From Chloroflexota bacterium (lineage in GTDB: Bacteria; Chloroflexota; Dehalococcoidia; Dehalococcoidales; WRFJ01), in the NCBI GenBank assembly GCA_009778865.1, contig WRFJ01000051.1:1-6646 (forward strand): a DNA stretch of 6,646 nt. The letters are read 5' to 3'. Under the pieces are notes generated by a model, which saw nothing but the letters and a program-made list of their open reading frames with translations, ran no database searches and had not been told where the DNA came from. This document shows, in pieces, positions 1 to 5,688 of this stretch (its first letter is position 1; each line of letters begins with the position of its first letter). The position numbers were made by a program, and so were the translations under genes.

Positions 1-20
1 GGAAACTGCATATTATCCAC

Positions 21-170
21 TTAATCCACCTTTTCAAAATTGAGATTATAAAATTTTTGGAGCATCAATATATGCTCAGTATAGCCTAGTTTTGTGTTGT
101 ACTTCAAGACTTTTGCATTGTTTAACAACAACACTACATAAACTTCTGTTGTATATAATCTAAATTTCTG
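21..170 (-). pseudogene. Possible C-terminal remnant of a GNAT acetyltransferase
   Basis: On the minus strand a frame is open for 49 codons between in-frame stops at 171-173 and 21-23. Its second half reads NAKVLKYNTKLGYTEH and continues to FEKVD. The pattern N-x-K-x-x-x-x-N-x-K-L-G-Y resembles the end of GNAT N-acetyltransferases, where an Asn precedes a hydrophobic helix and the KLGF/KLGY turn. No acetyl-CoA P-loop or earlier domain can be present, because the frame closes upstream inside the amidohydrolase gene, which it overlaps in another frame. It could be the tail left after a deletion, or chance. Directly after the stop an AAAAGGTGG motif (26-34) sits 5 nt before a GTG (18-20) that could open another gene running off the left edge. 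Confidence is low because only one motif supports it. Confidence 0.3.
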
Positions 171-997
171 TTAATAAATTTTTGTGCGTTGCCATAAAAC
201 AACTTTTCCTGAAAATTTTTATCTAAATATTCAGTCTCTTTTTTGTAACGTTCAAGTTTTAGCAGTGGAAAGTCGCTTCCGAATAAAATTTTATCTTGTC
301 CCAAAATACGGGCGCATATTTCATATATATCGTTACCGTAAAGATAAGGCTGGGCAGCGCAATCTACCACGACATTTTTAAAAGTTTCCTTAACTTCGGG
401 CATTAAAGCATAAAATGGCAAGCCGCCGCCAAAATGAGACAACAACACTTTAAGATCTGGGAAATTAAGTAAAAAAGTGTAGATGTCTTGTGGCAATACT
501 TGGCCTTTGCCATCATAGACGTGGCCTACTGGTTCTGAACAGTGCAGGCTTAAAAACATATTGTTTTTCCACATAAAACGCATAAACGGATAAAGAAGGG
601 CTTTATCTTTAAGATTAAAGCCTTGCTTATCAGGGCGCAATTCACCGATGCCACTTAAACCGGCATTACAACAAAATTCTAATTCTTTTTGAGCACCACT
701 TTGATCTACCGGATTAAAAATGCCTAATGCCAATAAACGATGACCATACCTAGCTTGCACCTCAGCCATGTATTCATTGTGTATATGACATAAACGGTTG
801 GTGCCCCAGCTGATAGCTTGAGCTACAGCCTGCTCAATACCGGCTTGGTCCATATACTCTATAAGCTGTTCAGCGGTCACCATAGACGCCTTTTTATTAC
901 AGTAAAGTTCGGCAAAAATGGCATCCAGCGAAGCGTATTCGCTGCGCTTTTCTATGAACTCTCTAGGAAAAATATGTGTATGAACATCTATGAGCAT
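134..997 (-). CDS. Amidohydrolase-2 family metal-dependent hydrolase
   Basis: This is a predicted cytoplasmic TIM-barrel hydrolase of the amidohydrolase superfamily (PF04909/COG2159 type). Members hydrolyse or decarboxylate small cyclic or carboxylic substrates; the substrate here cannot be told. Numbering from this start, the metal-binding DVHTHIFP (H6, H8) lies at the N-terminus, a GIGELRPD strand gives Glu119, SLHCSEP gives His152, LLSHFGGG gives His188 and LFGSDFP gives the catalytic Asp242. GNAQKF close to the C-terminus is also typical. The length, 287 aa, is normal and all expected ligands are present. Start choice: the frame extends to ATG 1003 and TTG 1021, but homologues usually begin just before the DVHTH strand, none of the starts has a Shine-Dalgarno sequence, and a TATAAT box lies at 1004-1009, so the ATG at 997 is preferred. 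It is codirectional with the ABC exporter upstream but probably has its own promoter. Confidence 0.85.
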   Translation of the reverse strand: MLIDVHTHIFPREFIEKRSEYASLDAIFAELYCNKKASMVTAEQLIEYMDQAGIEQAVAQAISWGTNRLCHIHNEYMAEVQARYGHRLLALGIFNPVDQSGAQKELEFCCNAGLSGIGELRPDKQGFNLKDKALLYPFMRFMWKNNMFLSLHCSEPVGHVYDGKGQVLPQDIYTFLLNFPDLKVLLSHFGGGLPFYALMPEVKETFKNVVVDCAAQPYLYGNDIYEICARILGQDKILFGSDFPLLKLERYKKETEYLDKNFQEKLFYGNAQKFINRNLDYIQQKFM

Positions 998-1003
998 ACA
1001 CAT

Positions 1004-1033
1004 ATTATATCGTAAAACCAAGAAAGGTGTAAT
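1004..1033 (-). promoter_or_regulatory. Candidate promoter of the amidohydrolase gene
   Basis: On the minus strand a perfect TATAAT lies at 1009-1004, preceded at 18 bp by ATTACA (1033-1028), which matches TTGACA at 4 of 6 positions. Initiation about 7 nt past the -10 would fall at or next to the A of the ATG at 997. The -35 lies in the loop of the hairpin that may end the exporter operon. Confidence 0.4.
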
Positions 1034-1042
1034 CCCTTTCTT
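1020..1042 (-). terminator. Possible weak terminator of the ABC exporter operon
   Basis: A perfect 8-bp inverted repeat, AAGAAAGG / CCTTTCTT with a 7-nt loop, starts 19 nt past the permease stop codon. Read on the minus strand it is followed by GGTTTTACG, so the U-tract is only four bases. The position fits a terminator between the exporter operon and the hydrolase gene, but the stem is AT-rich and termination would be partial at best. Confidence 0.35.
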
Positions 1043-1061
1043 TAAGCATTGTATTTAGTCT

Positions 1062-2312
1062 CTAAGTTTCTTTAATTACTTTAATTATCTCTTTAAGGCT
1101 GGGTGTCTTACCATACATAAGTAAGAAAGTACGGAACATCTTATGAGCCAGCCATGCTGCCAAAATTATGGAAGCTATCAAAACAGCTATGCCGATTAGT
1201 AGTTGCCAAGCGGGCAAGCTGCCGATAGCCTCGCGCATTATAATGGTGGAAGGGGCGGTCAGCGGGAAATAAGTTAAAATCTGTGCCAGTGTACCGTTAG
1301 AGTCACCGATAATAAAACCGCTAAACCACAATGGCACCATAGACGGTATTATAAAATACATTGAGTATTGCTGACTTTCTTTACTGCTGGCTCCTATTAT
1401 GGAGAAGCCACCTAATAAGAAAGCAAAAAGTGAGTAGCCTAAAATAAAGATTATTAAAGTGATGACTATAAATGATGGGCTAATGGATATGCCGCTTAAA
1501 ATATTATCCAATATACCTTTGCCCAGTGTTTGGAAAACAATGACGGCACCTGCCAACCAAATAAGCACTTGCGTTAAACCTAAAAACCCCAAGCCCAACA
1601 CTTTGCCGTACAAAAGTTCTTTAGATGACACCGAAGAAAGTAAGACTTCCATAATACGATTTTCTTTTTCTTCGGAGAGACTTTGTATTAAATAGCCACT
1701 GGCAGTAAAGAGACATATTACCAGTAACATGACCATAACAATAGCTGCTATGTATTTGCCGGCGCCTTGAAAAGTGTCCATGGAATTGCCGTTAATATCC
1801 AACAGGATCTTATTGGCATCAAAAGCGTAAGACAACCTATCTATAGTAGCTTGATCTACAGCGCTACCTACTAGATTATCGGTTATAAAAGATTGCATAG
1901 TCATTACCAAAGAAGTAGTATTGACTAGTAGATCAGCATTCATAGTGTAGTAAACAATCTGCCCGCCGTTAATATAATCAGCGGGGAAAACGATGTAAAT
2001 CTGCACATCGTTGTTTAATAAAGCTCTTTTGGCTTGTTCTTCGTCATCATATTTTGAAAAGTTACCTGCAAATATAGTACCAGTCTCTTGTTCGTAGTAG
2101 CCGTAAGCGCCGCCATGAGCAATAAGGCTGCTTTGGTCCACATAACCTATATTTTGATTCAATTGACCGTTGTTGTTATCATTAAACACAAAATTCATCA
2201 ACAACGCTACCACTAAAGCTATGATAAGCACAATAGAAGTTGATATGATAAAGCCTAGGCTTTTTATGACTTTAGTAAATTCATGTTTGGCGATTTTGAA
2301 AATATTATTCAT
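1062..2312 (-). CDS. ABC-2 type transporter permease, NatB-like
   Basis: This is the membrane subunit of an ABC exporter. Its 416 residues show the NatB/ABC-2 layout: one transmembrane helix near 18-41, a large extracytoplasmic domain near 42-185, then five further hydrophobic segments near 188-210, 238-261, 280-303, 318-338 and 368-391. The conserved cytoplasmic loop EEKENRIMEVLLSS (214-227) and the LTYFPLTAPSTIIMR segment (346-360) are characteristic of this family. NatAB of Bacillus exports Na+; relatives export other compounds, so the substrate is open. The ATG is 2 nt past the stop of the ATPase gene and has an AAGGGG Shine-Dalgarno at 2319-2324 with 6-nt spacing, inside the ATPase coding end. 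The two are therefore one translationally coupled unit. Length and motifs indicate an intact gene. Confidence 0.9.
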   Translation of the reverse strand: MNNIFKIAKHEFTKVIKSLGFIISTSIVLIIALVVALLMNFVFNDNNNGQLNQNIGYVDQSSLIAHGGAYGYYEQETGTIFAGNFSKYDDEEQAKRALLNNDVQIYIVFPADYINGGQIVYYTMNADLLVNTTSLVMTMQSFITDNLVGSAVDQATIDRLSYAFDANKILLDINGNSMDTFQGAGKYIAAIVMVMLLVICLFTASGYLIQSLSEEKENRIMEVLLSSVSSKELLYGKVLGLGFLGLTQVLIWLAGAVIVFQTLGKGILDNILSGISISPSFIVITLIIFILGYSLFAFLLGGFSIIGASSKESQQYSMYFIIPSMVPLWFSGFIIGDSNGTLAQILTYFPLTAPSTIIMREAIGSLPAWQLLIGIAVLIASIILAAWLAHKMFRTFLLMYGKTPSLKEIIKVIKET

Positions 2313-2314
2313 GC

Positions 2315-3229
2315 CTATCCCCTTGTCTTTCTGCCAGCTACTTTTATAAATATTTCCTGCAAGCTAGGTTTACTTTCGGCAAAGTACTTGACTACACCCT
2401 CACGCGCTATTAATTGATCCAATATATTTTGGGAAGTGTATCCTTCGGCCAATAATAATCGTACCCTGTTTTCCCCTTCTTCTTTGCTTTCTCTAACGCC
2501 TTGCAGATTTTGCAGCGAGCCGGTAAATTGCACTGATACTGCCGGTATAGCGTATTTATCTTTAATGTCTGTCAGTTCATCATAAAGCACTATTTCACCA
2601 TTGTTGATCATCAATACGCGGTTGGCTATTTCTTCGACGTTAGCCATTTGATGAGTGGCCAGCATGACGGCCTTACCGTTATTGCGTAAATCAAAAATTA
2701 TTTCTTTGAGAAGTTCGGCATTTACTGGGTCCAGTCCGGTAAAAGGCTCGTCTAAAATGATAAGATCGGGATTATGGATGATAGTTACCACAAACTGGAT
2801 AAATTGGCCCATACCGCGCGATAGCTCTTCTATTTTTTTGTATCTATGTTCAAAAAGCCCCATTCTTTTCAATATAGGCTCGGCGCGTCTTTCGGCTTCG
2901 CCGGGAGATAAGCCTTTAAGCAAAGCTAGATATTTAATGGTATCCAGCATCGGTAGTTTTTTATAGAGGCCGCGTTCTTCTGGCAGATAACCAATATGCT
3001 TTTTAGCATTCTCATTCATTTGAGCGCCTAATATAGTTACGCTGCCACTATCAGGCTTAATAATATCCATGATCATACGAATGGTGGTCGTTTTGCCGGC
3101 GCCGTTAGGACCAATAATAGCAAAAATCTCGCCAGCATATACATCAAAAGATATATCTTTGACAACAGTTTTTTGGCCGTAGACTTTACGTACCTTATCT
3201 ATTCGTAGAATAGTATTTTTATAGTGCAT
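2315..3229 (-). CDS. ABC transporter ATP-binding protein, NatA-like
   Basis: This is the cytoplasmic ATPase that powers the adjacent ABC-2 permease. From the chosen start (304 aa) it has Walker A GPNGAGKTT (40-48), the Q-loop region GYLPEERGLY with Glu/Pro where classical ABC proteins have Gln, signature LSRGM (137-141), Walker B LIILDEP (156-162), D-loop GLDP (165-168) and the switch His in ATHQ (193). A C-terminal accessory domain of the DUF4162 type follows (about 227-296). The degenerate Q-loop and signature are usual in this NatA/YhaQ-like branch. The frame also opens at GTG 3259 (preceded by AAAGG at 4-nt spacing) and ATG 3241. ATG 3229 is preferred because homologues begin a few residues before the KVYG strand and a GGAAAGGA motif lies 12 nt upstream, but the start is not certain. 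The first gene of the operon, it diverges from the small gene at 3362. Confidence 0.92.
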   Translation of the reverse strand: MHYKNTILRIDKVRKVYGQKTVVKDISFDVYAGEIFAIIGPNGAGKTTTIRMIMDIIKPDSGSVTILGAQMNENAKKHIGYLPEERGLYKKLPMLDTIKYLALLKGLSPGEAERRAEPILKRMGLFEHRYKKIEELSRGMGQFIQFVVTIIHNPDLIILDEPFTGLDPVNAELLKEIIFDLRNNGKAVMLATHQMANVEEIANRVLMINNGEIVLYDELTDIKDKYAIPAVSVQFTGSLQNLQGVRESKEEGENRVRLLLAEGYTSQNILDQLIAREGVVKYFAESKPSLQEIFIKVAGRKTRG

Positions 3230-3361
3230 GTTTTTAACCATTCCTTTCCGGCAGTTCACAAAACCTTTACTGTTTTTGCAAAGTTTCCTATAGAATAATA
3301 GAATGTAGTTTAAAAGACAGTAATTTATAAAATTAGACTATCATAAAAAGGTCATCAAAAA

Positions 3362-3628
3362 ATGAAAGAAATAACTGCCACAATAATTTCGCAAAGCGGC
3401 ACCTGTTACTGTAACCATGAAATCGGCGATAAGTTTGTTATCGGCGAGCGTACACCGGATGGCATGTGTGCTTGGGCTTATTATACCATTTTTCCTTACG
3501 CACAAACCCTTAAGTTTGGCGGCGCTTTTCCTTGGGAAAAAGACAGCACCAAAGCTGTGTTGGTTTGTCCAGATGCGCAAAATCCGGTGGTTTTTGAGCT
3601 TACAGCTGGCGCTACAGAACAATATTAA
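3362..3628 (+). CDS. TIGR04076 family small Cys-containing protein
   Basis: An 88-aa protein that I recognise as the TIGR04076 family of uncharacterised small proteins, common in anaerobes. The signs are: a Cys pair in TCYC (15, 17) followed by HEIGDKFVI (19-27), TPDGMCAWA (31-39) with Cys36, IFPY (43-46), the FGGAFPW block (52-58), and VCPDAQNPVVFE (68-79) with Cys69. The conserved cysteines suggest metal or cluster binding, but no role is established and none is inferred. The length is typical and the protein is soluble. AAAAAGG at 3345-3351 lies 10 nt before the ATG. The 132-nt gap to the exporter ATPase is divergent; TATAAA at 3326-3331 could be its -10, but no good -35 was found. No convincing terminator follows, and the next gene has its own promoter. 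Confidence 0.85.
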   Translation: MKEITATIISQSGTCYCNHEIGDKFVIGERTPDGMCAWAYYTIFPYAQTLKFGGAFPWEKDSTKAVLVCPDAQNPVVFELTAGATEQY

Positions 3629-3767
3629 ACGGTTTTTTAAGTATTGTTTGATACTTTGGTCTTGTAACTATTACTTTTGTAGAAAATTTTAAACAAAATG
3701 CAACTAAATGTTTTATCTAAAGGGCTGTTTTTATAGCTAAAATGACATGCGAGAGCACTACGGGGTA

Positions 3768-3796
3768 TTGACAGATTTTTTTGTAAACGTTAGCAT
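3768..3796 (+). promoter_or_regulatory. Promoter of the 328-aa duplicated-domain gene
   Basis: A perfect -35 TTGACA (3768-3773) lies 17 bp before TAGCAT (3791-3796), which matches TATAAT at 4 of 6 positions. Transcription would start near 3803, leaving a leader of about 28 nt that holds the AAGGG ribosome site at 3819-3823. The gene is therefore probably transcribed independently of the TIGR04076 gene 200 bp upstream. Confidence 0.6.
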
Positions 3797-3830
3797 GATA
3801 TGAAGATTTTTATTATGCAAGGGTAAATGT

Positions 3831-4817
3831 ATGAAAATTGCCGAAGAGGCCATTGCAGTAGAAAGTTTAGAACGTCAAAACGAATATGGGCCGGATGATC
3901 TTTTTATCTGTTGTGCCAGCTTTGAGGATCGTTGTTTAAGTTCTTCAGCTCGTATGGGTAGCAACTATCGTGTGCGTTTCTCAATTATTTTTGTCATAGA
4001 CGAACCTAATCATCAAAAACTAGTAGACAATAATCTATATAAAATGCAAGCTTTGTTGGCCAAGAAAACCAGCGAGGGTATTTTTGTTATACGTTGTCAG
4101 CGTGCCGATCCTATTGATGGTTTAACGCAACTCAAAAATATTTGGAAGCGTATCACCCCCAAAGACAGCGAGGAGCCTTATATGACTTTGGATATTAGTG
4201 GTTTTACCAAAGTGTATATGTTGGGTCTGTTGCACTTTTTGGTGACTGAGATGAATATGGGTTTGCCACGTATGTTGCACACTACCCAAAGCTATGCTCC
4301 CTCTCGTTTGACGCAGGGTGTTGAACAAATTACCACCATACCTAACTTCTTTGGCTCCATGTCTATGGAAAAAGAGACTTTATTAGTACTTTTCTTAGGT
4401 TTTGAACCAGAACGTGCTACCTCGGTATGGAAAAATTTAAATCCTCAACGCACACTATGCTTGATAACCAGCCCGCGAGATGGTAATGAGGAGTATTTAC
4501 GCTATGCCGAGAAAAACAACGCCCAATTACTCTCACAGCCAGCCGTAGAGGTGCATCAGGTGGCTGCCGATAACCCATTTGCTGTACGTAATGTGCTGGA
4601 AGAACTTTATGAGGGAACCAAAGGCATGTATAATCTGGTTATTGGTCCCTTTGGTACCAAGCCGCAGGCAGTGGGTGTTTTTCTTTATTGGCTGGAGCAT
4701 CCTAAAACTCAAGTAGTCTATTCTTTCCCAATTGAATATACGAAATCCTACCTTAAGCGTCGCGCCGGTAAAACCTATCTTTTACCTCTCTCGCCCAGTG
4801 CAAAAGGTGGTTTTTAA
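3831..4817 (+). CDS. Unrecognised 328-aa protein with duplicated Rossmann-like domain
   Basis: I cannot assign this protein to a named family. It has no signal peptide or membrane segment. Two halves repeat the same order of elements. In half 1 (about 22-160) a hydrophobic strand leads into CASFEDRC (28-35), then strand FSIIFVID, helix, FVIRCQ, helix, and LDISGFTKVYMLGLLHFL (120-137). In half 2 (about 181-310) strand LLVLF leads into LGFEPERA (189-196), then RTLCLITS, helix, VEVHQVAADNPF, helix, and VIGPFGTKPQAVGVFLYWL (270-288). The G-x-T-K step after a strand resembles the TGGTK motif of CARF and SAVED ligand-binding domains, which suggests, without proving, a nucleotide-sensing Rossmannoid dimer-in-one-chain. 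No nuclease, HTH or HEPN effector segment is visible. AAGGG at 7-nt spacing supports the start. Composition matches the left part of the window (about 45% GC by hand count). It is flanked by its own promoter and a weak terminator. Confidence 0.85.
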   Translation: MKIAEEAIAVESLERQNEYGPDDLFICCASFEDRCLSSSARMGSNYRVRFSIIFVIDEPNHQKLVDNNLYKMQALLAKKTSEGIFVIRCQRADPIDGLTQLKNIWKRITPKDSEEPYMTLDISGFTKVYMLGLLHFLVTEMNMGLPRMLHTTQSYAPSRLTQGVEQITTIPNFFGSMSMEKETLLVLFLGFEPERATSVWKNLNPQRTLCLITSPRDGNEEYLRYAEKNNAQLLSQPAVEVHQVAADNPFAVRNVLEELYEGTKGMYNLVIGPFGTKPQAVGVFLYWLEHPKTQVVYSFPIEYTKSYLKRRAGKTYLLPLSPSAKGGF

Positions 4818-4820
4818 TTA

Positions 4821-4847
4821 TCTTTTTATAAAAAAGAGACTTTTTTT
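4821..4847 (+). terminator. Weak AT-rich intrinsic terminator
   Basis: Starting four bases after the stop of the 328-aa gene, TCTTTTT (4821-4827) pairs with AAAAAGA (4831-4837) around an ATA loop, followed by GAC and seven T (4841-4847). The stem is nearly all A-T. The same A-run can instead pair with the following CTTTTT (4840-4845), so two exclusive hairpins compete. Confidence 0.4.
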
Positions 4848-4868
4848 ATAAAATAGCTTTAAATTCAC

Positions 4869-4898
4869 TTGACAATGATTGTGATTGTGGTTTATCTT
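4869..4898 (+). promoter_or_regulatory. Promoter of the DUF5679 zinc-ribbon gene
   Basis: A perfect TTGACA (4869-4874) is followed at 18 bp by TATCTT (4893-4898), which matches TATAAT at 4 of 6 positions. The start site would be near 4905, giving a leader of about 34 nt containing the AAGGAGG ribosome site. The weak -10 with a perfect -35 and an overlapping inverted repeat fits a regulated promoter. Confidence 0.55.
4870..4884 (+). promoter_or_regulatory. 7-1-7 inverted repeat, possible Fur-family operator
   Basis: TGACAAT-G-ATTGTGA forms a 7-1-7 inverted repeat with 6 of 7 positions symmetric, and it overlaps the -35 hexamer. Fur-family regulators (Fur, Zur, PerR) bind 7-1-7 repeats of the type TGATAATnATTATCA; this site agrees at 11 of the 14 arm positions. 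A repressor bound here would block RNA polymerase. Which regulator, if any, is inference; a Zn- or Fe-dependent one would suit the metal-binding product downstream. Confidence 0.35.
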
Positions 4899-4938
4899 TA
4901 ATACAAGCACTACAAACTAAATGAAGGAGGCTTTACAA

Positions 4939-5082
4939 ATGGAAGGTTATTGCATGAAATGCCGCTGCAAAAAGGAAATGAAAGGCGCAAAAGCTATTAC
5001 CATGAAAAATGGCCGCCCCGCCACTCAAGGTTCCTGTCCGACTTGCGGTACCAAGATGTTTAAAATTGGCAAAAGTGCCTAG
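4939..5082 (+). CDS. DUF5679 family zinc-ribbon protein, 47 aa
   Basis: A short gene whose product contains two CxxC knuckles, CMKC at 5-8 and CPTC at 33-36, with an additional Cys10. Between them lie KKEMKGAKAITMKNGRPATQ (11-30), and TKMFKIG (38-44) follows. The arrangement of the first CxxC, the MKNGRPA loop, CPxCGTKMF and a short basic tail is the DUF5679 signature, a small zinc ribbon found alone or at the ends of larger proteins. Its function is not known; such ribbons often bind nucleic acid or a protein partner. A strong AAGGAGG (4924-4930) lies 8 nt before the ATG. The gene has its own promoter with an overlapping inverted repeat and a strong terminator, so it is monocistronic. Its codon choice and GC content match the left part of the window. 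Confidence 0.88.
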   Translation: MEGYCMKCRCKKEMKGAKAITMKNGRPATQGSCPTCGTKMFKIGKSA

Positions 5083-5106
5083 TTTTGAACTAGTATTGTA
5101 AACCTT

Positions 5107-5138
5107 AATCGCCCCAAAGTACTTTGGGGCGATTTTTT
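5107..5138 (+). terminator. Strong intrinsic terminator after the zinc-ribbon gene
   Basis: A perfect 28-nt palindrome (arms 5107-5120 and 5121-5134) with a GCCCC/GGGGC core extends into a run of T ending at 5137. It starts 24 nt past the stop codon. There is no T-run on the opposite strand, so it acts for the plus strand only. Confidence 0.9.
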
Positions 5139-5169
5139 GTAGACTACAAACGGTAAACGTACATAGGGC

Positions 5170-5199
5170 TTGAAAAAACACTTAAAAATCATGTATTAT
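5170..5199 (+). promoter_or_regulatory. Promoter of the tRNA operon
   Basis: TTGAAA (5170-5175, 5 of 6 to consensus) and TATTAT (5194-5199, 5 of 6) are 18 bp apart. A start near 5206 would give a 5' leader of about 65 nt to be removed by RNase P before the first tRNA. No other promoter was seen between the three tRNAs. Confidence 0.6.
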
Positions 5200-5270
5200 A
5201 TACAAGCTTGCTAAAAAGCTAGCTCTTAACAACAGTGTTTTTGGGCTTAAAGGCTGGTGTTTGTACACGT

Positions 5271-5346
5271 AGGAGTGTAGCTCAGTTGGTAGAGCGACGG
5301 TCTCCAAAACCGTAAGTCAGGGGTTCGAGTCCTCTCACTCCTGCCA
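5271..5346 (+). tRNA. tRNA-Trp(CCA)
   Basis: A complete 76-nt cloverleaf with encoded CCA. Acceptor arm AGGAGTG (5271-5277) pairs perfectly with CACTCCT (5336-5342); the discriminator is G5343, the usual identity base for bacterial tRNA-Trp. The D-arm is GCTC...GAGC. The anticodon stem ACGGT/ACCGT encloses the loop CTCCAAA with anticodon CCA at 5304-5306. The T-arm has the TTCGAGT loop and one G-U pair. It is the first tRNA of a three-gene operon and reads UGG, the only Trp codon used in the genes here. Confidence 0.97.
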
Positions 5347-5356
5347 GTTATCCCTT

Positions 5357-5442
5357 GCCGAGGTGGTGGAATGGCAGACACGCTAGCATGAGGGGCTAGT
5401 GTCCGTGAGGACGTGAGAGTTCAAATCTCTCCCCCGGCACCA
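5357..5442 (+). tRNA. tRNA-Leu(GAG)
   Basis: An 86-nt class II tRNA with a long variable arm (TCC GTGA GGA) and encoded CCA. The anticodon stem CTAGC/GCTAG holds the loop ATGAGGG, anticodon GAG at 5390-5392, which reads CUC and CUU. The discriminator is A5439, as expected for Leu. The T-arm is GAGAG/CTCTC with loop TTCAAAT. One oddity: in the acceptor stem GCCGAGG/CCCCGGC, position 5 (A5361) faces C5434, an A-C mismatch. Everything else looks functional. The gap from tRNA-Trp is 10 nt. Confidence 0.95.
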
Positions 5443-5460
5443 TAAAAATTACTAATACGT

Positions 5461-5535
5461 GCGGAAGTGGCTCAGTGGTAGAGCATCTCCTTGCCAAGGA
5501 GAGGGTCGCGAGTTCGAATCTCGTCTTCCGCTCCA
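5461..5535 (+). tRNA. tRNA-Gly(GCC)
   Basis: A complete 75-nt tRNA with encoded CCA. Acceptor GCGGAAG (5461-5467) pairs perfectly with CTTCCGC (5525-5531), discriminator T5532 as usual for bacterial tRNA-Gly. Anticodon stem TCTCC/GGAGA holds loop TTGCCAA with anticodon GCC at 5493-5495. It is the last gene of the operon. tRNA 3' ends like this are common integration sites for tyrosine-recombinase elements, and the DNA beyond changes in composition. Confidence 0.97.
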
Positions 5536-5554
5536 TATTGAATGTTTCAAACGT

Positions 5555-5582
5555 AAAAACCGCTTATTTTAGGCGGTTTTTC
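5555..5582 (+). terminator. Intrinsic terminator of the tRNA operon
   Basis: AAAAACCGC (5555-5563) pairs with GCGGTTTTT (5573-5581) around a 9-nt loop, 19 nt past the CCA of tRNA-Gly. The T-run inside the right arm supplies the U-tract. The symmetric A and T runs mean it could also work for minus-strand transcripts arriving from the right. Confidence 0.8.
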
Positions 5583-5589
5583 GTGTTTA

Positions 5590-5607
5590 TGGCACACAGA
5601 TGGCACA
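5590..5607 (+). repeat. Tandem TGGCACA direct repeats beside tRNA-Gly
   Basis: Two exact TGGCACA copies (5590-5596 and 5601-5607) start 11 bp apart, about one helical turn. Paired short direct repeats just outside a tRNA 3' end are the usual form of arm-type integrase binding sites of phages and integrative elements. No integrase gene is in the window, so the link is inference from position and spacing. Confidence 0.35.
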
Positions 5608-5688
5608 AAAATTTAAGAATTAGTTTTTCTCTCCTATGCATATACTATCAAAACCCACTGAACAAATCCCGACACAGACCCACATAGG

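Noticed and set aside
60..77. Hairpin GAGCAT / ATGCTC near the left edge
   Set aside because: Only 6 bp with a 6-nt loop and no T-run directly after it on either strand; it lies within the GNAT-like frame.
3260..3361. Promoters in the divergent gap between the exporter ATPase and the TIGR04076 gene
   Set aside because: TATTAT on the minus strand (3295-3300) and TATAAA on the plus strand (3326-3331) lack acceptable -35 partners, so neither is called as a feature.
3639..3656. Inverted repeat AAGTAT / ATACTT after the TIGR04076 gene
   Set aside because: The stem is short and AT-rich, and the T-run precedes rather than follows it, so it does not fit a plus-strand terminator.
3341..3692. Two further open frames (minus 3341-3622 and plus 3417-3692) over the TIGR04076 gene
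   Set aside because: Both are shadows of a clearly recognised coding frame with a ribosome site and conserved family motifs.
4933..5181. Minus-strand open frame of 82 codons opposite the zinc-ribbon gene
   Set aside because: It is antisense to the DUF5679 gene and its terminator, has no ribosome site and no recognisable domain.
5475..5687. Plus-strand open frame of 70 codons beginning MVEHLLAKERVASSNL
   Set aside because: Its first third is a read-through of the tRNA-Gly gene, a well-known spurious translation, and the rest runs through the terminator and the TGGCACA repeats.
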